Positions 11,463 through 12,324 of a DNA stretch of 12,324 nucleotides are shown here, piece by piece; within the stretch, counting starts at the first letter, position 1; each line of letters opens with the position of its first letter. Position numbers and translations under genes: made by a program. Source of the DNA: Pirellulales bacterium (GTDB taxonomy: Bacteria > Planctomycetota > Planctomycetia > Pirellulales > Thermoguttaceae); contig JAUWWA010000008.1 in NCBI GenBank assembly GCA_030617125.1, positions 1-12,324 on the forward strand. Reading direction: 5' to 3'. Below the pieces are notes generated by a model that was not told the DNA's origin, did not search any database, and was given only the letters and a program-made list of their open reading frames with translations.

Positions 11463-12314
11463 ATGCCCACGAACCGCATCCGGGGGCACCAATACCCTAC
11501 CACAAGCGGTCTTGCCCAACTCATATCCGCACTGCCTTACATCGACACCCATGCACATATCGAGCTGGAGGAATTTGACGCAGACCGCGACGCGGTGGTC
11601 GCACGAGCACGCCACGCCGGCGTCGAGGCGGTGCTCTGTGTCGCGGTCTCCGCCGACTCGAGCCGGGCAGCCATCGCGCTGGCCGAGAGATATCCGGAAA
11701 TCCACGCCGCTGTCGGCATCCAGCCGAACTGCTGTGCCGAGGCCGCCCAGGGCGATTGGGAGCGGATCGTCGCCATGGCTGATCATCGCCGGGTGGTGGC
11801 CTTGGGCGAGACGGGACTCGACCGCTACTGGGACTTCACGCCGCTTGAGGTCCAGCGGGACTACTTCGATCGGCACCTTCGTCTTGCCCGGCAACCCGGC
11901 CTGCCGGTGGTGATCCACTGCCGCGAAGCCGAGGCGGACTTGATGGCCATGTTGCGCGAGGCGGCTGCGCGAGAACCTTTGCGAGGCGTAGTGCACGCCT
12001 TTAGCGGCGACGCGGCCACGGCGGCCGAGTGCGTCGAACTGGGATTGCACGTCAGTTTCGCCGGAATGGTAACGTATCGGAACAAGAAGTTCCGCAGATT
12101 GCGCGACGTGGCCGGCGCGATTCCCGCCGATCGGCTGCTGATCGAGACCGACAGCCCGTACCTTGTCCCGCATCCGTTGCGCGGCAAGCAGAAGCGGAAC
12201 GAGCCGGCCAACGTGACGCTCGTGGCCGAGTGTCTGGCCGAGTTGCGCGGCGTGAGCGTGGAGGAGTTGTCGGAGCAAACCACGGCGAATGCCCGGCGGT
12301 TGTTCTTCGGGTAA
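11463..12314 (+). CDS. TatD-family metal-dependent hydrolase (DNase)
   Basis: TIM-barrel metallohydrolase of the TatD family, linked to 3'-5' DNase activity and repair or D-aminoacyl-tRNA-type roles in relatives. 283 residues from ATG 11463. Metal ligands are all present: IDTHAH (27-32, H30 and H32), GETGLD (115-120, E116), VIHCREA (150-156, H152), VHAFSG (177-182, H178) and IETDSPYL (227-234, D230). The usual GxHPH motif reads GIQPN (85-89), losing both His, which are not core ligands. The family normally begins just before IDTHAH; here about 24 extra residues precede it. No closer start codon exists, so the leader is probably translated. A TTG at 11412 is an alternative start. Shine-Dalgarno is weak (AAGAAG). 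It is divergent from csrA and has no visible partner. Confidence 0.92.
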   Translation: MPTNRIRGHQYPTTSGLAQLISALPYIDTHAHIELEEFDADRDAVVARARHAGVEAVLCVAVSADSSRAAIALAERYPEIHAAVGIQPNCCAEAAQGDWERIVAMADHRRVVALGETGLDRYWDFTPLEVQRDYFDRHLRLARQPGLPVVIHCREAEADLMAMLREAAAREPLRGVVHAFSGDAATAAECVELGLHVSFAGMVTYRNKKFRRLRDVAGAIPADRLLIETDSPYLVPHPLRGKQKRNEPANVTLVAECLAELRGVSVEELSEQTTANARRLFFG

Positions 12315-12324
12315 TCCAATATTA

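Noticed and set aside
11367..12278. 303-codon open frame on the minus strand
   Set aside because: Antisense to tatD, whose metal-ligand motifs are complete.

Overview
The window is about 12.3 kb of a mostly GC-rich (roughly 65-70%) bacterial chromosome. A Planctomycetota origin, close to Pirellulales, fits best. The grounds are protein flavour (ferrochelatase resembling the actinobacterial type with a Cys-rich tail, CsrA with a C-terminal tail, many uncharacterised membrane proteins) and abundant 7-bp tandem repeats at gene edges. This assignment is inference from the sequence alone.

Layout. (1) 1-192: 3' end of a mutY-like adenine glycosylase (+), facing aroA (198-1466, -) across five bases. 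(2) 1500-3300: a lower-GC island with two orphan minus-strand membrane-protein genes, an ICMT/PEMT-like methyltransferase (1600-2229) and a one-TM coiled-coil protein (2606-3271, TTG start). Between them lie two mutually exclusive hairpins. (3) 3272-3813: a long leader with a hairpin and an 11-unit heptad array ending at the Shine-Dalgarno of an iron-containing alcohol dehydrogenase (3814-4998, +). (4) 7098-5004 (-): a tight three-gene operon, 4-TM protein, B12-binding-type radical SAM enzyme, 4-TM protein, joined by two ATGA overlaps and led by a good sigma70-type promoter. (5) 7099-7537: that promoter and a frameshifted remnant of a small secreted protein. (6) 10624-7538 (-): promoter, tRNA-Glu(TTC), hemH, an aldo/keto reductase whose start codon appears lost, and an unrecognised 250-residue protein. 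(7) csrA (10757-10981, -) with a promoter containing a perfect 16-bp palindrome. (8) A tatD-type metal hydrolase (11463-12314, +).

Working together: hemH and tRNA-Glu are adjacent, and charged tRNA-Glu is the first substrate of the C5 haem pathway that HemH completes. The radical SAM operon looks like a self-contained membrane-associated modification cassette of unknown product. The other genes are housekeeping (DNA repair, shikimate pathway, global RNA regulation) or isolated accessory genes.

The most distinctive signal is not a gene. Short 7-bp tandem repeats, with a different unit at each locus, sit on the translation starts of aroA, the alcohol dehydrogenase and hemH. In hemH they even encode the N-terminus. 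No CRISPR array, insertion sequence or prophage gene was seen.
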